DNA of 64,000 nt, taken from Polytrichum commune. Taxonomy: Eukaryota > Streptophyta > Polytrichopsida > Polytrichales > Polytrichaceae. This document shows, one piece after another, positions 44,039-55,170 of the stretch (positions within the stretch are counted from its first letter, which is position 1; each line of letters opens with the position of its first letter). The position numbers were made by a program, and so were the translations under genes. The stretch lies in assembly GCA_950295325.1 (NCBI GenBank), contig OX485809.1, forward strand, positions 23,374,001 through 23,438,000. Direction: 5' to 3'. Under the pieces are notes generated by a model, which was not told the origin of the DNA, did no database searches, and was given only the letters and a program-made list of their open reading frames with translations.

Positions 44039-45427
44039 TTGTTCGGCATTGTAGTTTTCATGAGAGTTGATCGGGCATCTGTTTTCTCAGCGAGTGTATC
44101 AAATCTATTCATAAGTGTTCACCTTGAATCCTTTCGACGAGTGTTTTAGGGTTGACACGTTATGCAGGGCCTATTCATTATTTCTTTGGATTTATTACCA
44201 AAAAATGATTGGCCCTCAAAAGGCTAAGGTGGATTCTTTCATTCAAAATTTCCAAGGATCTATTCACGTTTTGCAAGATCTTGCAAACCGCATGTACATC
44301 GTGTGATCAGTTTTGTCTCTCCAGAGTTCAGATCACCTCTTTGTCCACGGGCCCCGCGCATTTTTGTCCACATGATTGGGTGTTGAAGGGAACACTAGAA
44401 GCAGAGGTTAAACACAATCTCCTCTCGGTTGTTGGGTTCATTGCCACTTTCAGGAGACATTGGACTGACAGCAATGATAAGATGCTCCAAACGGAAGGTG
44501 GTTGTGTGCACACCTATAACAGAGCAATCTTCTTCATGACCACTTCTCCGTTGCACTCTAGCATGTGGTCGGGGGTCCTTGTGTCATGATGTGTATTCCT
44601 TGTTTTCTTTTTCTTTTTGTAAATTGTTTTCGCATGGAAGAGGTATGCTATTCTAAACATTTTGTTTTAGTGTGGCCATATTAATCAGAATAGTTGCCGT
44701 GCCATATTAATCAGAATAGTTGTCATGAATAGTCATGTTGTACCAAGTGTCAAGGGACACGCTCTCTAATAGCCACCCAGTGATGGCAAGGCCTTTCACT
44801 TGGGTCACACTAATTCAGATGTTGAGTGTGGTGCTAATGAATCAACTTTCTATTGGGCCTAGAAAGGACTTTCAAAGTAACAAGTGTTTTTGCTACAGGA
44901 TGTAAATATAGATTTTGTCATGAAGAAGCTACTTGCAACCATCTGGACACTTGTAAAAGTGATTGATGGTTTGTGGAAAACATTTTTCTAGACTGAGAAA
45001 CCCAGATCCAACAACCATTTGTCCTAATTCGTCCTACTACAAATGCTTTGAAAATTGGAAATTGCATCTTTCGGAACTAAGAGAGACGTTCAAGTGAAGC
45101 ATATAAGGCATGGGAATCTCTAGTGGACAGTACTTCTGTAGCTGTCAAAAGTGCACTAATTTGGGACTTTTTTTACAAATAAAAAAAGCGTACGTTACAT
45201 GATTACATTGCATCTTCTGTCCAAGAAAATGTGGCTTTGGTGTGCGGAGATAAATGTGAAGAACCTTAGCTACATAGAAGAAATTTACAAAAAGAGGATG
45301 ACTTTGCTAAGTGTTTCAACTCAAGAAAACAGAGCAAGGGCTTGCACAATCTACCATGTATATCAAATACGTGAGTGGGGCATGGGGTATTCTCATGTGT
45401 TTTTTTTAATTACTGTTTGTAATTTAG
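44039..45427. other. Unassigned stretch within the giant element
   Basis: Short open frames are present at 44209-44589 and 45199-45501, with no recognised domain. A piece at 44727-44825 (GTCATGTTGTACC...CAGTGAT) resembles sequence at 61497-61610. Coding-like sequence just before 45375 (DDFAKCFNSRKQSKG, ending at a GTGAGT donor) may be an upstream exon of the ParB-methyltransferase gene. Confidence 0.35.
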
Positions 45428-45487
45428 GAGTCATCGGATCAAAACGTGGAGATGGAAGATCCTCACCCTACTCAAGAAGAAACAGAG
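45428..45487 (+). CDS. Candidate upstream exon of the ParB-methyltransferase gene
   Basis: A 60-bp exon between TGTAATTTAG and GTATTTTG, phase 0 at both ends, coding an acidic peptide (SSDQNVEMEDPHPTQEET). Its phase fits the exon starting at 46851. The 1.36-kb intron between them would contain the minisatellite. Confidence 0.4.
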
Positions 45488-45569
45488 GTATTTTGATGTA
45501 ATATTGTTGAATTTCATGCATACTGTACCTTCTTTTTTTGAATTTCTTTAGATTTGTACATGTTTTGAG

Positions 45570-46537
45570 CAAAATGGCAACAGGTACGCTGATCTGGGGC
45601 ATCCCAGGGGGTGCCGTAAACGACACCCTTTTTTGTGTAAATTTCGGGGGTGATTGTTTTAAGCAAAATGGCAACAGGTACGCTGATCTGGGGCATCCCA
45701 GGGGGTGCCATAAACAACACCCTTTTTTTATGTAAATTTCGGGGGTGATTGGTTTGAGCAAAATGACAACAGGTACGCAGATCTGGGGCATCCCAGGGGG
45801 TGCCGTAAACGACACCCTTTTTTATGTAAATTTCGGGGGTGATTGGTTTGAGCAAAATGGCAACAGGTACGCAGATCTGGGGCATCCCAGGGGGTGCCGT
45901 AAACGACACCCTTTTTTATGTAAATTTCGGGGGTGATTGTTTTGAGCAAAATGGCAACAAGTACGCAAATCTGGGGCATCCCAGGGGGTGCCATAAACAA
46001 CACCCTTTTTTTATGTAAATTTCGGGGGTGATTGTTTTGGGGAAAATGGCAACAGGTACGCGGATCTGGGGCATCCCAGGGGGTGCCGTAAACGACACCC
46101 TTTTTTATGTAAATTTCGGGGGTGATTGTTTTGAGCAAAATGGCAACAAGTACGCAAATCTGGGGCATCCCAGGGGGTGCCATAAACAACACCCTTTTTT
46201 TATGTAAATTTCGGGGGTGATTGTTTTGGGGAAAATGGCAACAGGTACGCGGATCTGGGGCATCCCAGGGGGTGCCGTAAACGACACCCTTTTTTATGTA
46301 AATTTCGGGGGTGATTGTTTTGAGCAAAATGGCAACAAGTACGCAAATCTGGGGCATCCCAGGGGGTGCCATAAACAACACCCTTTTTTTATGTAAATTT
46401 CGGGGGTGATTGTTTTGGGGAAAATGGCAACAGGTACGCGGATCTGGGGCATCCCAGGGGGTGCCGTAAACGACACCCTTTTTTATGTAAATTTCGGGGG
46501 TGATTGTTTTGAGCAAAATGGCAACAGGTACGCAGAT
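45570..46537. repeat. Minisatellite, about 95-bp units with 189-bp higher-order period
   Basis: About ten units of the form GGGGCATCCCAGGGGGTGCC...CACCCTTTTTTATGTAAATT...GGGGGTGATTG...GCAAAATGGCAACA. From about 45910 on, two unit types alternate (GTACGCAAATC with CATAAACAACAC, and GTACGCGGATC with CGTAAACGACAC). This makes a 189-bp dimer repeated three times almost without change. Frames on the minus strand (up to 275 codons) are artefacts of the repeat. Confidence 0.9.
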
Positions 46538-46850
46538 TTTGGGTTTATGAGCCAACCCGGTTTATGAGCAAACCTCGCCGGTTACATGCCCACGTCGTAC
46601 TGCCCCAATCACAAGGCGTATTTGGAGGGAGCGCCTTCTTTGGACTAGTACAGAGTCTGGGAATTACTACACACGTGCTCCACGTAGATCGGCTCGCAAG
46701 TGATACTTAGGGCCAACTACGATGTTTGAGTTGTTCTCATAGTATTTTATTAATGAGAAGGTTTTGAGTTGATTTTTATGTGATTTAATTATTTTGTTTT
46801 CACTTTCTACAGTATTGTGTTCAAGTATTAATTTGCATGACATTTGGCAG
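46538..46850. other. Region between minisatellite and first supported exon
   Basis: About 300 bp holding either an intron end or the promoter of the ParB-methyltransferase gene. It finishes in a T-rich tract and the acceptor CATTTGGCAG. Confidence 0.4.
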
Positions 46851-49800
46851 GAAATTCAAGCACAAGACGTGTTGCAAACATCATCTTGCCCTTCAACCTT
46901 GACGAATGCTGTAGATAGCGAATTGCAACATCGAACACAGCACAAGGTGGACTCCATCAACGTTATCAACAGCGTTCGTTTTCAACCCCTGAAGAAGTCC
47001 CGGTTGTTTGTCCCCTTGTGTAGGATGATATCAATGGCTAAAGTGAGACCAGTTGGTGAAATGGGGATACAACATCTAGAGCGGGAGTTTGTGAAGGGAT
47101 ATCGAGATGGGGACCGAGTCATGTACATTTCTATGTACAACAACGAAGAGTTGTCATCGGATGTTACGGAGGAGGTCAAGGCCGATTGGAGCCCATGTTG
47201 GGAAAGGGCGAATCAATCTTTTGAAGACGAGCTTCAAGCAGACCCTGATTTGAAGCAATTCTCTGGCAAGATGTTCTATGTCTGGGAAGGTAACCATCGC
47301 CTGGCTGCATGGTTAAGACATATTAACAATCATCATGCCAAGGATCCCGAATGGCACATCTCCGTGCATTGCATTGTTTTAGACCCACGCGGCCAAGTGG
47401 GCCTACTTCTTAATGCCATGCACGATATCAACTGGTGAGTATCTTCCTAATCCTATTTCTCCAACCGTATTGATACATATATTGTTTTTTTTCATTCTTT
47501 AATTTTTGAATTCCATGTTCAGGTCTACTGAAAATGATCACGTAAAGAATAATCTTCCGGCGAAGCTTTACCGCATCCGCTCTTTCGGTGTGATGAAGTT
47601 GGAAGAATTCAAGGATCTCCTCAGTCCAGAAGAGTTCGATGTCTGCAAGAAGAACAAACTGGCTAAAGATCGATGGTTTACCTTGACAACAAAAGTGTTC
47701 ATTGCGTTCCTATACCGGGTAAGAATTACTTCCAAGAATTGATTTCATTACTTTCTTTTCTCAAAGGGTTTGAAGTTGTGTTCTTTTTCTAAATATTGTT
47801 CTCCTTCTACAGCGGGAGATTGCAGTGGCTTCGGATGAAGCCGCTAGGGCCTACATTGAGAGAACCCCAAAGGAGGATCAAACTGCAACCGGTGTTTGGG
47901 ATGCCATGACAGAGGCATCAGATAATATGGTCCAGGCCATTTCGAAGAAAGACTTCACCAAGTACTTGGCTATAGCGAATCCCAAAAACGGTGACGATTT
48001 CCTCGAAGAGGTGAGACTCTAACTTCCTATACTGTAGATACATCATTCTCTTTCCATCATCATACTATTTACCTATCTTTTACTATATTGTTCTTCTCGC
48101 AGATCAATCGGCATTTCAGTGAATTCTCTAAACCAGAGATGACATTGGAAAAGCTTCAGAAGATAGTTCCAGCGGCTGTGGATGCCAAATACAAAGCTCG
48201 TTGGTTGAGGTGGTGGAACTCTTCTCCGAGTTCAAGGCTTTCTTATAGATTTCTACCACCAGAATTCAAGGAAGCCGACCTTGACCCTTGGTTGAACAAG
48301 GCAGCATTTTGGGCAGGGGTATAGTACCCCAAAACTCTTTTGTGATTAATTTAATTATTCTCCATTCGGCTCGATCCATACTCGTCTCTAATCAATTTAA
48401 TTTTCTCTTCTAGTTGGAGGAAGCCGTCATCCACGAGTTCGAGGACATATGCAAGGAGGAAAAGCTCGTTATCAACTGGAAGGCATTTCCAGATGTTATG
48501 CAACCGGGCGCATATGTGGACTGTTGGCGTATTCTATTATGGGAGAAGGCATTCCCTACATTCCTAGGTTCCCGGACTGAGAAGGTTTTCGATAAGAAAT
48601 CCAATTTCACCAAATTCCCAGGAACGACAGAGGTTGTCAGGCGGGTTACATACCGGTATGAATATAAACTCAACCTCCCTTGCTATATCAATCATGTTCA
48701 TTTCTCTTTATATCGTTAATGAGTCCTATAACATATTGTATTTGTCATTTTTTAGGTACTTCAAGAGGGAGCTAGTTCCCAAAGGTGCCATTGATGTTCA
48801 AGCACTCCCGAAGTACTTTGCTGCATGGATTCAGAAAGGTTCAGACCAGTGTATCTATACTGCCCAGCAGTTAAAAAGGTACAAACAACCACACTTGCAT
48901 GCAGGATGTTGGTATCTCGACTGTGTTCGTGGTTTTGTCTTTGATTCAGAGGCGGAGGTGAAGACCTTACATGATGGCGGAGTGGAGGTGGAAGAAGATA
49001 CCACGCAAGTTATTGAAGATGACGAAGGGCACCAGGATCAATCCTCTGCACCACCACCGAAGCCCAAGAGAGGGCGTCGTTTGCGTCGAGGGACGGACAT
49101 TGTCTCCTTGGGTTCAGAATCACAAGCATCAGAGCTAGGGCAGACGGAGTCATCCGCTCCCTTGTCGCAGGCACTCCTTGCTTCTCAATCTAAAGTCATT
49201 CTCGAGACTGCTCCCTCTTCTACGACCGTGCCTTCCTCGGTCAGTGCATTGGAGATGACGAGAGGTCTCATTGAGCAGAGGAAGGCAAAACTATTTCCCA
49301 CGAGCACCTCTTCCAGTAGAATTCCACATTCCGCCCATGTTTTTGTCTCCAGCATATCTGTGGAGACGTTGATGACTTCACATACGAAGTTGTCCGACAA
49401 CGGTGGCGATCCAAGATGGGTTCAGATTCTAGACTTCATTCGCAAGGTACAATCCGTTGCTTCGACTCGTTTTGGATGCATCAGGTTTTTTTTACATATT
49501 ATAAAGTCTAACTTTCCTTCCTGGTTTCTTCAAGATGGGAGAAGGCCGCCAAACCCAAGTTCCAGAACGGTGCGAAAATGAGAAGCACTTTGGGATCGAC
49601 TTGATCATTGCCGACATCCCTGAGAATCTACCCGTCCCTTCCGTATCCAATCCTCCATCAGTCGTTCCACCTTGGAACTCCCGGGATCCCGAATATGTGG
49701 TGTCCATCTTCGAATTTGCAAGTCATTACTTGCAAAATGATGGTGCTCTCCTCCTCATCCACAACAATGATCGAAAGCTCACTGCGGACATTTTCGATCA

Positions 49801-50852
49801 GGCTGAGACTTACGACTTTGTGATGCACAAGGACTGGTGGGGCATCAATGACCTCGAGTTGGCTTCTCCTACGGACCCCGACTCCAAGGTATTTACACCG
49901 TAATCATTCCTTGTTTATGTTTAGTGATAACTTTTTATTTTATTTACTCTCACATGTTTTGGTTGACTGCAGTCTATTCGGTTCTGGATTCACGTATTTA
50001 TTCGTGGTGGCGACGTGACATCTAATTTCTCATTCCAGACGAAGAAATCCGAGGTGATACATGACGACGTTAATATAACCAAGAGTGATGCCTTGTTCAA
50101 CCTCACCACTGCGGAGACTCAACTCATGAATGGGAACGTCCCATGGAGAGGACCAAGGGAGAAAGCCCCTTTGTTCATGCAGGCCCTCATTGAGCAGTTG
50201 ACCAAGCCCGGCGACATAGTCCTCGACTGGAAGGCAGGAACAGGTAACCATTCATTAATTAGTTCTGAATTTCCGTTCCTCTCATATTCTCAACAGAGTC
50301 TCACATCTTCGCGATGCTTTGAATTCAGGGGCTACCATTAAGGCTTGCCAGGAGATTGGTCGTCATGTTGTGGCATTTGAGGATGACGAACCCATCTTCA
50401 ACGCCATTCTCCGTTCATATATCGATTCAAGACCTGTCATGGGCCCTCCTAAACGTCCCAGACCTACATCTGCTGATGAATCGCGCCCCAAAAAACAAAG
50501 ACGCAATAAATGGGCTTGTAAGTAAGTCTTACTTTACATTTTTTACTTCTAGTCGATTTATCTTAGCTTTGCTTTTGTTTGCATCTCCACGTACTCATTC
50601 TAACCACTATCGGGTTTCAATTGCAGAGTACCCATGTCCATTCCATCGTGGCGTGTGAACTCCAGTCCGATACAACCTTATATTCTTCCAGAGTATGCTG
50701 AGGACTTAGCACAAGCGCTTCAATCCGGTGCCGTTAGATATGTTCCTAGTCGAGCTACTACTTGTGATCCTAGGGCCCTTGTATTTATGGATACAGAGGC
50801 TGTAGAAGGAGATTCAGAGTCCTCGAGATCAGATAGTGGAAGTAGCGATTAG
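46851..50852 (+). CDS. ParB-like domain fused to a permuted DNA-methyltransferase-like domain, ten exons
   Basis: Exons 46851-47434, 47523-47718, 47813-48010, 48103-48318, 48414-48655, 48756-49446, 49535-49888, 49973-50243, 50329-50521 and 50627-50852 all have GT-AG borders and keep one frame of 1056 codons to TAG. Residues about 50-180 look ParB-like: RPVGEMGIQHLEREF, then FYVWEGNHRLAAW with the GNHR signature. The middle is helical, then a Ser/Pro-rich linker (about 520-690). Residues 720-960 have the order of beta-class amino-methyltransferases: motif IV region DLIIADIPENLP (DIPE instead of DPPY), a WIHVFIRGG strand, then KPGDIVLDWKAGTGAT (GxG kept) and VVAFEDDEP. ParB-methylase fusions are known from phages and bacteria. 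Altered motif IV suggests lost or changed catalysis. The start codon may lie further upstream. Confidence 0.7.
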
Positions 50853-52408
50853 AGCATATCGTGAGTTTTGGAAGGACGTTTCGGTCTTTTGTTGTTTTCA
50901 TTTGATTTGATTTGATTTGACTGGATTTGATTACATTTTCCTCTAAGGTGTCTTTCGCACACATCTTGCATTTTTCCATTTGTTATTCGTGTATGTCCAG
51001 TTGCGGGACTTTTTTGCTGTCAATTCTTATTTGTTCTTTATACAAAATCATAAATATGTGTCATATTTTTTATTTTTTTTAACTATTTAATTTGATGTTC
51101 ATGGCCTCATGAAGGAAATACATATCATGTGCCAAAGTGATTATGAAATTCCCGATAAAATATTTATAGACTACTGGAGCCTAAAAAAGTGGAAACCACA
51201 TTAGTCAAAAAGTTGGTTCTTTTAGATAGTAATAGCAATGAAACCAAAAACAATAATGTGGACATATAATTGCAATAGATAACAATTACATGTTCAAAAA
51301 ATATACAAAACTATAATAACTTTTTCTAAAGGTCAATAGCCTTTCTCATCCCTAAACCCATCTCATCTATTCTTGGGAGAGACCCAGATACTAGGTCTTG
51401 GAGAAATTTTCTCTCCTGGCTGCACATCCAAAGACCGCTCACCGCTCACATCGTAGCATTCCTGCCTTGGAATGATTTTTTTTTAATTCAATTTATTGGT
51501 CATAAGGTTGTATTTGTGTTTGTTTGGGTAGGCTAGGTGTTTAGTTTTATTTCCAGACTCGTAGGAGAATATGTGCCACTTGTGGGCATTCGCGAATGGA
51601 ATTTATCATCTGTCTAACCCCCTCCAAAAACAAGTCCGATACTTGACAACAGATCTTTCTAAATCTTATAATGTTAACCCTCATGAATGAATCAGAGTTA
51701 ACATTTATAAAGGTGTTAACAGTTAACATTTATAAAATTAGTATTTTGAGCAATATACAAATCTTAACATTGATAAATATAAGCAATTGTGAAGAGTCAT
51801 TGTGTTAGAATATCATTCACAATAATGCAAACTCAATCATAACTTTGTTCAATATCAAGTTTTCAAATCACGGGCTAGAGAGAGAGGAATGTAATTGGAT
51901 GTGTAGTAATTATCATCCATATTGTGGTTGTTTTTCATTCGTTAACATTTATATAGTCAAATTTACAAAGAAGGGAGTACCATTTTGTTATCAGTTAACA
52001 CGTTTAACAGTTATACTGTGCAATATATGGGGTGTAGAAGAAAGTTAACATTTAGAAAGGGTGAACACTTATAGAGGGTGTACTGTATGTGGAGAAATTT
52101 TATTAAGAGACCTCCTTCGTGTTTACTTCAAATAGTACATGTTTTTAATTTACAATAATATGTACTATAGTACACGTGTTTGGATATTGAATTGGTGACA
52201 TCATACTGATGTAAGCCCTAATGTTGTATTTTATTAAAATATTTATATGTTTCATAAATCTATAAATGTTATTAATGGGGAAATGTTGGCCTATTTCCAC
52301 GGTAATAGACTACCTAACCCTTAAAAGTTTCTAAAAATAGTTAGATGTTTTTCATTCATTCCCGCGGTTATAGGTGCATTTTTCCTCTCATTTCATGTCT
52401 CACATCGA
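50853..52408. other. AT-rich right arm of the giant element
   Basis: No supported gene. Short TTAACATTTATAAA-type repeats recur near 51700-52060. It probably holds the 3' flank of the ParB-methyltransferase gene and subterminal binding sites. Confidence 0.45.
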
Positions 52409-52464
52409 GTTCTCCGCTCTCCGCTCTTCGCTCTCCGCTCTCCACTCGCATACTAACTTTCCCC
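52409..52464 (-). repeat. Right terminal inverted repeat of the giant element
   Basis: The complement reads GGGGAAAGTTAGTATGCGAG followed by four GGAGAGCG-type units. It is followed outside by the 13-bp direct repeat. Confidence 0.65.
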
Positions 52465-52610
52465 ATCAAAATAGGAGTATATTTGTATACTCCGAAACGA
52501 TACATTTGTTGAATCAGCTCATAGTAGGCTAAGATCAAAAAGTATCATCACTCTAGTATATAATCTACAACAAGCTACCTTGTTATTACTAGATTCCTAG
52601 ATGACCTGAA

Positions 52611-52980
52611 ATGACATCATCTTCGAATCCGAGAGTGACATTAGCTACCATAAGCCGACCTCCAGCAGATATCGGTGCAAACATGAAAACCAAATTTACT
52701 CCCCTTGCTGCCGATGGGTCAAACTATCTAGAATGGGAAAATGATGCTATGGTAGCTCTAGGAGCCGAAGAGACAACTATCTATCTTGATAAAACTATAG
52801 CCGAGGGTCAACCAGATTCTCTCAAATGTCAAGTATTGATTCTTCTCCAAATGTCAAATATCACCTTGAAGTCGATAAAGTCGATACAGATATTTGACAG
52901 ATTCCCAATGGCTTCTACTCCGGTCCTAGAGTACTTCGGAACCCACTACCCGGGACAAGTAACACTATATCCAACAAAAG
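52611..52980 (+). pseudogene. Copia gag remnant
   Basis: From ATG 52611 the frame encodes about 120 residues, including FTPLAADGSNYLEWENDAMV, a typical copia gag start (LxGxNYxxW). The frame then runs into a deletion junction. The zinc knuckle, protease and integrase are all absent, and pol resumes in another frame at about 52985. Confidence 0.75.
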
Positions 52981-52981
52981 A

Positions 52982-54655
52982 TTGGCACCACTCAACTCCA
53001 AGCCAACCAAGGTACAACGGACCACATTCAGCACCGAAGTTGCACCGGATCCACTCACACAGGCCGAGGCCAAAGCTTCACCGGAATGGCCCGATTGGAG
53101 CAAAGCTCTAGAGACCGAATACGCATCTCTCAGGAAGCACCAAGTATTCGGCGAGATATTTACTGAACTCACTAAACTTCCAGTGGGTTACAAACTAATT
53201 TTCTCCAGGAAATTCGATGCCAACGGCAAATTACTTCGATTCAAAGTCCGCCTTGTTGCTCAAGGTTTCTCACAACGACCGGGAGAGGACCTCAACCAAA
53301 CTTACGCGCCCGTACTGGATATCACATCATTCAGGTACATGTTGGCATTCGCAGTTCATTTCGGACTTGAAATCTTTTTTATGGATGTTGTAACAGCATA
53401 CCTATACGGCAACCTAGATATGCTTCTGTATATCTTACCCCCTCCAGATTTTCTTCCAAAGTTGTCCTCCCCCTCACCCGGGAGATTCCTAGGCCTACGC
53501 ATATGTAAGGCATTATACGGCTTAAAGCAAGCCGGCAAAATGTGGTACCATCTACTCTGAGACTTTCTGATTTCACATGGATTTTTGCATGATCCGATTC
53601 TACCATGCATCTTTATCTTGACTCAAACCTCGTAATATCTAATTGTGGCCGTATATATGAATGATCTAAACTTGATTGGATCGCCCGCATTGTATAAACA
53701 TACTGAAATCTTACTCACGGCCCAATTTGACATGAAATTGCTCGGAAAGACCTCGTTTTGTCTTGGTTTACAGATTCAGCACTTCCCGAATGGCGTCCTC
53801 CTACACCAACAGTCATACATCCGCAAGTTGCTCAAATTTTTCAACATGGATCAAGCCCACGCATTGGCCGCCCCAATGATCGGAAGGAGCCGTAGCGAAG
53901 ACGATCCATACCAACCTTACTCGGAGGAGGAGGAGATAGTGGACAGGTCCAAGTACCTCACAGCGGTTGGAGCTTTCACATACCTAACCACGCACACACG
54001 GCCGGACATCGCCTTCGCAACGAGCATACTCGCGAGGCACAGCCAAAAACCGACCGCCCACCATTAGAATGGCGTTAAGCACCTACTTCGATACTTGAGA
54101 GGAACGGAGGACCTCGGGTTGTACTACATAATTGATACAAATGGCGAGATCACAGGATATGCTGACTCCGGATTCAAAACAGATGATGTAACAGACAAAT
54201 CTCAGACCGGTTACATATTCATCAAGAATGGAGCACCGATATCATGGAAATCGGCCAAGCAAACTGTGACTGCCACATCCACGAATCATGCCGAACTCTT
54301 AGCATTTCACGAAGCATCAAGAAAGGCGGTGTGACTAAGGACAATGCAAGAAATCTTAGCAAAACAATGCAAGATGAACCAGAAGCTCAAACCAACAGTC
54401 ATATTCGAGGATAACGCAGCATGTGTCGCCCAAATGAACACGGGGTTCATTAAGGCTGATCGGGTGAAGCACATCAACCCACATATATTCGGATTTGCTC
54501 AAGATCTTATAGAAATAGGCCAGATTGAGATAAAGAAGATAGAATCCGAAAACAACATAGCCGATATGCTTACAAAGGCCTTACTGGCTTACAAGCATAA
54601 GAAGCTAATGTTAGAGGCAGGAATGAAAACCTTACACGAACTCACTTCGAACTAG
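52982..54655 (+). pseudogene. Copia reverse transcriptase and RNase H remnant
   Basis: One frame runs to the TAG at 54655 but is broken by four stops (about 53558, 53635, 54065 and 54332). RT motifs: WSKALETEYASL, KFDANGKLLRFKVRLVAQGF, MDVVTAYLYGNLD, KALYGLKQAG, and VAVYMNDLNLIG where YVDD has become YMND. RNase H motifs: GYADSGFKTD, TNHAELLAFHEA, FEDNAACV and NIADMLTKAL. At least three stops fit single transitions at CGA or TGG codons. There is no integrase, so this copy needed help in trans to move. Confidence 0.85.
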
Positions 54656-54737
54656 ATTACACTCTTTTCTTTATTGTTGGTTTTTCCCTTTGGGTTTTAC
54701 AGTAGTAAAGTTTTTAATGAGGTAATCGCTATAGTTC

Positions 54738-54746
54738 GAGGAGGAG
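54738..54746 (+). other. Polypurine tract of the copia element
   Basis: GAGGAGGAG directly precedes the 3' LTR, the expected plus-strand primer site. Confidence 0.65.
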
Positions 54747-54994
54747 TATTAAGGCAGCCTATAGCTAGCATGACGACCTATAGCCGAATATAGGTTACGG
54801 TAGCCACCTTCCGGAAGGTGGCTACACTATCCCCGAGGTAGTGGGTCCGGGGTTAGTTAAACATAGTATTGTAGGCTACTAAGTGGCGGCTAAGCCCCAT
54901 TAATGTACTTAGTCTTGAACATATATATACGACCACATGGCTCTTGTTAGTCACTTGCACCATTACGCTCACCGGCTATTGCCTAGTCTTAACA
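54747..54994 (+). repeat. Copia 3' LTR
   Basis: 248 bp, the same length as the left LTR, with four base differences. Its first dinucleotide is TA instead of TG. It is followed by GGTGC, the target duplication. Confidence 0.85.
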
Positions 54995-55170
54995 GGTGCC
55001 TATAAGTCGTGTGAAAATATTCTAGTGCACCGCAGGTGCCTATAAGTTGTGTGAAAATATTCTAGTGCACCGCAGGTGCCTATAAGCCGAATAAGAATTG
55101 CTAATGCACCACGGGTGCCTATAAGCCAAGTAGAATTTGCTAATGCACCACGGGTGCCTATAAGAGCTTT
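54995..55170. repeat. Right part of the GCACC tandem repeat
   Basis: About five units of roughly 37 bp of the form GGTGCCTATAAG...CTAGTGCACC. They continue the repeat that is cut at 30193. Confidence 0.8.

Larger units (their letters stand above)
31305..52464. mobile_element. Giant TIR DNA transposon (about 21.2 kb), MULE-like
   Basis: The two ends carry inverted copies of a TATGYGAG-x-GGAGAGCGGAGAGCGRAGAGC sequence (31320-31355 and the complement of 52415-52455). Outside each end is the direct repeat ATCAAAATAGGAG (31292-31304 and 52465-52477). The copia leader lies on both sides, so the segment between is one insertion. It carries an intact transposase gene, an intact ParB-methyltransferase-like gene, small ORFs, a captured SNF2 gene fragment, a hairpin and a minisatellite. 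Mutator-like elements usually give 9-bp duplications; 13 bp is longer and may include chance matches or end slippage. An alternative is a nest of separate elements sharing these outer ends. Confidence 0.7.
30194..54994 (+). mobile_element. Ty1/copia retrotransposon carrying a nested giant DNA element
   Basis: Two 248-bp LTRs lie in direct orientation at 30194-30441 and 54747-54994 with four differences between them (about 98.4% identity). The bases before the left LTR (GGTGC, 30189-30193) equal those after the right LTR (54995-54999), and both flanks belong to the same GCACC repeat. So this is one insertion. Its own body is only about 3.6 kb (leader 30442-31304; gag and pol remnants 52465-54746); the remaining 21 kb is a later insertion. 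Confidence 0.85.

Noticed and set aside
45514..46555. Frames of up to 275 codons on the minus strand with MAPPGMPQIxVPVAILLK repeats
   Set aside because: Minisatellite artefact; the units are 94-95 bp so the frame shifts between units, and no start, splice or domain support exists.
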